The notes under the pieces: model-generated | Seen by the model: the letters and a program-made list of their open reading frames with translations, nothing else | Told to the model about the DNA's origin: nothing | The model's database searches: none | Translations under genes and position numbers: made by a program | From: an uncultured Mycoplasmatota bacterium | GTDB taxonomy: Bacteria > Bacillota_I > Bacilli_A > RF39 > UBA660 | Assembly (NCBI GenBank): GCA_900547775.1 | Contig: URHW01000004.1 | Coordinates: forward strand, 1-64,000 | Reading direction: 5' to 3' | Length of the DNA stretch: 64,000 nt | Shown: positions 61,594 through 64,000 of the stretch, one piece after another | Numbering within the stretch: the stretch's first letter is position 1 | Layout: each line of letters starts with the position of its first letter

Positions 61594-63477
61594 ATGGATA
61601 ATTTTATTAAAAGCAAAATTAACAGAATAATTGAACTTAATCTGAAAATCTACGACTACTATCAAAGTCTAATCACTTTAGAAGAAACTAAAGATAAACA
61701 CCCAGACTATGAAAAAAGAAAAAAGAATATATCATCATTCATTCTAGAATTATTACAACAAGAACACGAAGAATATAGTTTTTTTATCGCAAATCCAACA
61801 ATTGCTCTATCCACCTACACTGAATTAGCAAGACAATTTATAAATAAAAATACACCTCTAGAAGTTCTATGCACACCTTCAAAAGACGCTCTAATTTCAA
61901 GAAGAATTCTAACAACATTAGAAATCATTATAATTAGTGATAGAACCTTATTTAATTACCTAATAAATCGAAAACTTATAGCAAGAATAAAATTTCAATC
62001 TGATGAAAAAAGTTCAATTGAAGCATATCTTTTTAAAGAAATACCTCTTATAGACGAATCATTTGCTAAAACATTATACACTCTACTAGATGATGAAGGA
62101 AATACTAAAGCAAAATATCATCTATCTTTCATCACACCTTACATCGAAACTATCCTTGTTCCTTCTTCATTTGAACCAATACCTAAAAAACAGAATACTG
62201 ACATCTCATTTAATACAATGGTAACAAGAGTTCAAAAAGAAATATTTCTAGATACGCATATTGGTGAAAAAATAGATGAAGCACTTGATAGCATGGCCTA
62301 TGACGATAACAGTATTTTATACACATACTTTAAAGCTGCCCTAACATATCAATCAAAAGAAGCCATAAAAGATATTAAAAGTCTTATTAATTCTTTAGAT
62401 GAAAATGAATCCTTAAAAGAAAAATTATTTAAAATCATTCAAGATAACTCTAAAACAAAAAAAGAATTATCAAAAGATGACGACCTAGAAGCCCAAAGAA
62501 TGTCCGCCTATGGTTTAAGTAGTACAGATGTCAAAATACTTAATGAACTTCTTGAACTAGAATCACAAATTCTTAATGCTTACAGAGGCCTAGCAAGTCT
62601 AGAAATCAAAAACTTAAAAGAAAGTTTTTTCTCAAAAAATCTAATTGAACTTTTGGCTTTATACACAGAAGAAGAAAAAACTCTTTTAAACTACTTTAGA
62701 ATGTATCCTGAAATTATTCCAAATATTTTAGAATATCTAATTGAAACAATTAACGATGAAATAAAATCACCAGTAGAACTTCTTTTACTTTATGAAGATA
62801 ACGAAACCGTTGTAACCGCATACCGCACTATTCAGCAAATAAAAAGCGTTCTATTTGAAAGTGATGAAGCATATGAACACAACTTGCATGCAGACGTTAA
62901 AGAAATAGTTCCATCATATCACGAAAAAATATCATCAGTAAGAGACTACGAAAAACGCATAAGTGATGAAGTAAGTAAAAGAACAATCATCTTCATAAGT
63001 GAAGATAATTCCTTAGAAAGTATCAAAAAAAAATATTATATGCTATATGCATGCCCAGGTCTTGAAAATGAATTCTTTCAAAATAAAGGTACTTTTCCAA
63101 GAAACTTAACTGACTCTATTACAGTCAAAAACGATTTAACTGAAGAAGAAAAAGCAGAATTAAATATAACACTTGGATTAAACACTGCTGATCTAGCACT
63201 TGATACATTATTAGATTATTTTGATGCCGATTTAGATGATTACGCTCATGAAATATCTTTATTAATAAGCATGTTACGAAGCGGCTTACTTCTAACAGAC
63301 GAAACAGAAAGACAAATGCTTTTAGAAGAACTAGAAGAAACATTTACTACAGATGAAGATTACTTAAAAGAACATGAAGATGATGAAGAAATAAGACAAT
63401 TAATTAAAAAAACTATTAATGAAGCAAATGAAGATTTTAAAGATATGAATAAAGACAGTAAAAAAACCTTACAATAA
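61594..63477 (+). CDS. Large helical protein of unknown function
   Basis: A 627-residue cytoplasmic protein with no signal peptide or membrane segment, nearly all helical, with acidic stretches (about 560-627 ends KKTINEANEDFKDMNKDSKK). A repeated feel is seen in 'IxNLKESFFSKNLIELLALYTEEEKT' and 'ILEYLIETINDE' type helices, as in alpha-solenoids. ATG 61594 has AAGGA about 8 bases upstream; an earlier in-frame start would run through the rpsD terminator and is rejected. I do not recognise a family. Confidence 0.6.
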   Translation: MDNFIKSKINRIIELNLKIYDYYQSLITLEETKDKHPDYEKRKKNISSFILELLQQEHEEYSFFIANPTIALSTYTELARQFINKNTPLEVLCTPSKDALISRRILTTLEIIIISDRTLFNYLINRKLIARIKFQSDEKSSIEAYLFKEIPLIDESFAKTLYTLLDDEGNTKAKYHLSFITPYIETILVPSSFEPIPKKQNTDISFNTMVTRVQKEIFLDTHIGEKIDEALDSMAYDDNSILYTYFKAALTYQSKEAIKDIKSLINSLDENESLKEKLFKIIQDNSKTKKELSKDDDLEAQRMSAYGLSSTDVKILNELLELESQILNAYRGLASLEIKNLKESFFSKNLIELLALYTEEEKTLLNYFRMYPEIIPNILEYLIETINDEIKSPVELLLLYEDNETVVTAYRTIQQIKSVLFESDEAYEHNLHADVKEIVPSYHEKISSVRDYEKRISDEVSKRTIIFISEDNSLESIKKKYYMLYACPGLENEFFQNKGTFPRNLTDSITVKNDLTEEEKAELNITLGLNTADLALDTLLDYFDADLDDYAHEISLLISMLRSGLLLTDETERQMLLEELEETFTTDEDYLKEHEDDEEIRQLIKKTINEANEDFKDMNKDSKKTLQ

Positions 63478-63499
63478 AAATTTTTAAGTAAGGTTTTTT
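63464..63499 (+). terminator. Terminator of the 61.6 kb gene
   Basis: AAACCTTAC / GTAAGGTTT arms with a 14-18 base loop and a T run on the plus strand overlap the gene's stop codon. The A-rich run before it also serves as a T run for the opposite strand, so it may work in both directions. Confidence 0.75.
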
Positions 63500-63503
63500 C
63501 ATT

Positions 63504-64000
63504 TCATGAATTATCATCACAATATTCTAAATCTTTAAAATATTTAAATTGATTATAATTATCTTTCTTATAAACTTTCGCTTTTTGAGAAATAATAGTT
63601 ATATAATTAGAAGGTTTATCATTAATTCCAAAATAAGTATAACATGAGTTTACTGATTCATCATTTATATAAGATACAAATAAATCTTGATAAACATCGC
63701 CATCATAAATAACTGTTCCAGTTACCTTTTTAGCATAATCGACAATATTTAACTTCTTATCATTAGATTCCGAAAGTTTATAAATAATATGCTCCCTATC
63801 AATATTATCAAAATAAGAATATAAATCATCAGAATCATATAATAGTTTCCCCTTATTATCAAATAAACTTACCTTAAACGCCTCATCTCGTCTATCATAA
63901 TATTCTTTATAACACAAAATATTATCATAATTATTAAACTCGCAACTACTATAACTATCATCCATTAATGAATAATCATCACCATTAAATAATCCAAATG
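63504..64000 (-). CDS. C-terminal part of an unidentified protein (cut by window edge)
   Basis: The frame stays open to the window end, so the true start is beyond it; the internal ATG at 63965 is not a convincing start. The visible 165 residues are rich in Tyr, Asp and Asn (SLFDNKGKLLYDSDDLYSYF) and beta-strand-like (TVIYDGDVYQDLFVSYIND). They resemble tails of small secreted or lipid-anchored beta proteins in this genome. No family can be named. Confidence 0.5.
   Translation of the reverse strand, partial: FGLFNGDDYSLMDDSYSSCEFNNYDNILCYKEYYDRRDEAFKVSLFDNKGKLLYDSDDLYSYFDNIDREHIIYKLSESNDKKLNIVDYAKKVTGTVIYDGDVYQDLFVSYINDESVNSCYTYFGINDKPSNYITIISQKAKVYKKDNYNQFKYFKDLEYCDDNS

Noticed and set aside
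1..64000. Reverse transcriptase, Avd gene or template repeat of a DGR inside the window
   Set aside because: I looked for polymerase x-D-D motifs and for a non-coding copy of the variable segments and found none; the DGR must be elsewhere if it exists.
1..64000. CRISPR arrays, rRNA genes and insertion sequences
   Set aside because: No regular spaced repeats, rRNA-like sequence or transposase was seen.

Overview
The window is AT-rich DNA (by eye roughly 30% GC) from a low-GC Gram-positive bacterium, most likely an uncultured gut lineage of Bacilli or a related Firmicute. Evidence: T-box leaders before tyrS and leuS; Bacillus-like dacB-spmA-spmB order; sporulation-family genes (SpmA/SpmB, a Coat F protein, Cse60, a SpoVB-type flippase); and NPKTG sorting, LTA-synthase and YtxH families. 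TGA is a stop and TGG is Trp, so this is not the Mycoplasma code. Almost all genes lie on the minus strand; plus-strand units are ltaS-like/dgt (36.3-39.3 kb), a small coiled-coil gene (48.0 kb) and rpsD plus a hypothetical gene (60.9-63.5 kb).

Layout. 0-6.5 kb: a wall-anchored protein, two RNA-modification enzymes, spmB/spmA and a D,D-carboxypeptidase. 6.5-28 kb: a surface and defence region with three paralogous anchored proteins ending in a C-type-lectin-like domain (6.5, 14.8, 24.6 kb), an AbiL/RloAB-like pair, an arylsulfotransferase-like protein, a lectin-like domain fused to a type IV pilin leader, a Schlafen-type ATPase, a giant LRR pilin-like protein, three small pilin-like proteins and a lytic transglycosylase. 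28-36 kb: T-box-controlled HAD/tyrS, a candidate type I toxin-antitoxin locus, helical proteins, a lipoprotein pseudogene, an ABC importer and a TraX-like protein. 36-43 kb: ltaS-like/dgt, an operon of DUF2441, DUF1653, DUF1848 and a prolyl-tRNA-editing protein, a second pseudogene and tRNA-Thr. 43-53 kb: spore-coat-like genes, YtxH/DUF948, trmB, flippase, Cse60, tmk and tdk. 52.5-64 kb: a fourth lectin-like paralogue, T-box-controlled leuS, a GH31 enzyme, an operator-like AAA promoter, and rpsD with its own leader.

The most striking signal is in three of the four paralogous surface proteins (ends at 14.8, 24.6 and 52.6 kb). The last 100-140 bases of the lectin-like domain jump to about 52-65% GC per 60 bases. 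The bases before and after are conserved, while codon differences fall mostly at positions 1 and 2. That is the expected mark of a diversity-generating retroelement (DGR) acting on variable C-type-lectin domains, yet no reverse transcriptase or template repeat is visible. My main hypothesis is a surface and pilus display system diversified in trans by a DGR elsewhere in the genome.

All family assignments come from reading motifs and lengths; no database search was possible. Counts quoted for the variable regions were made by hand.
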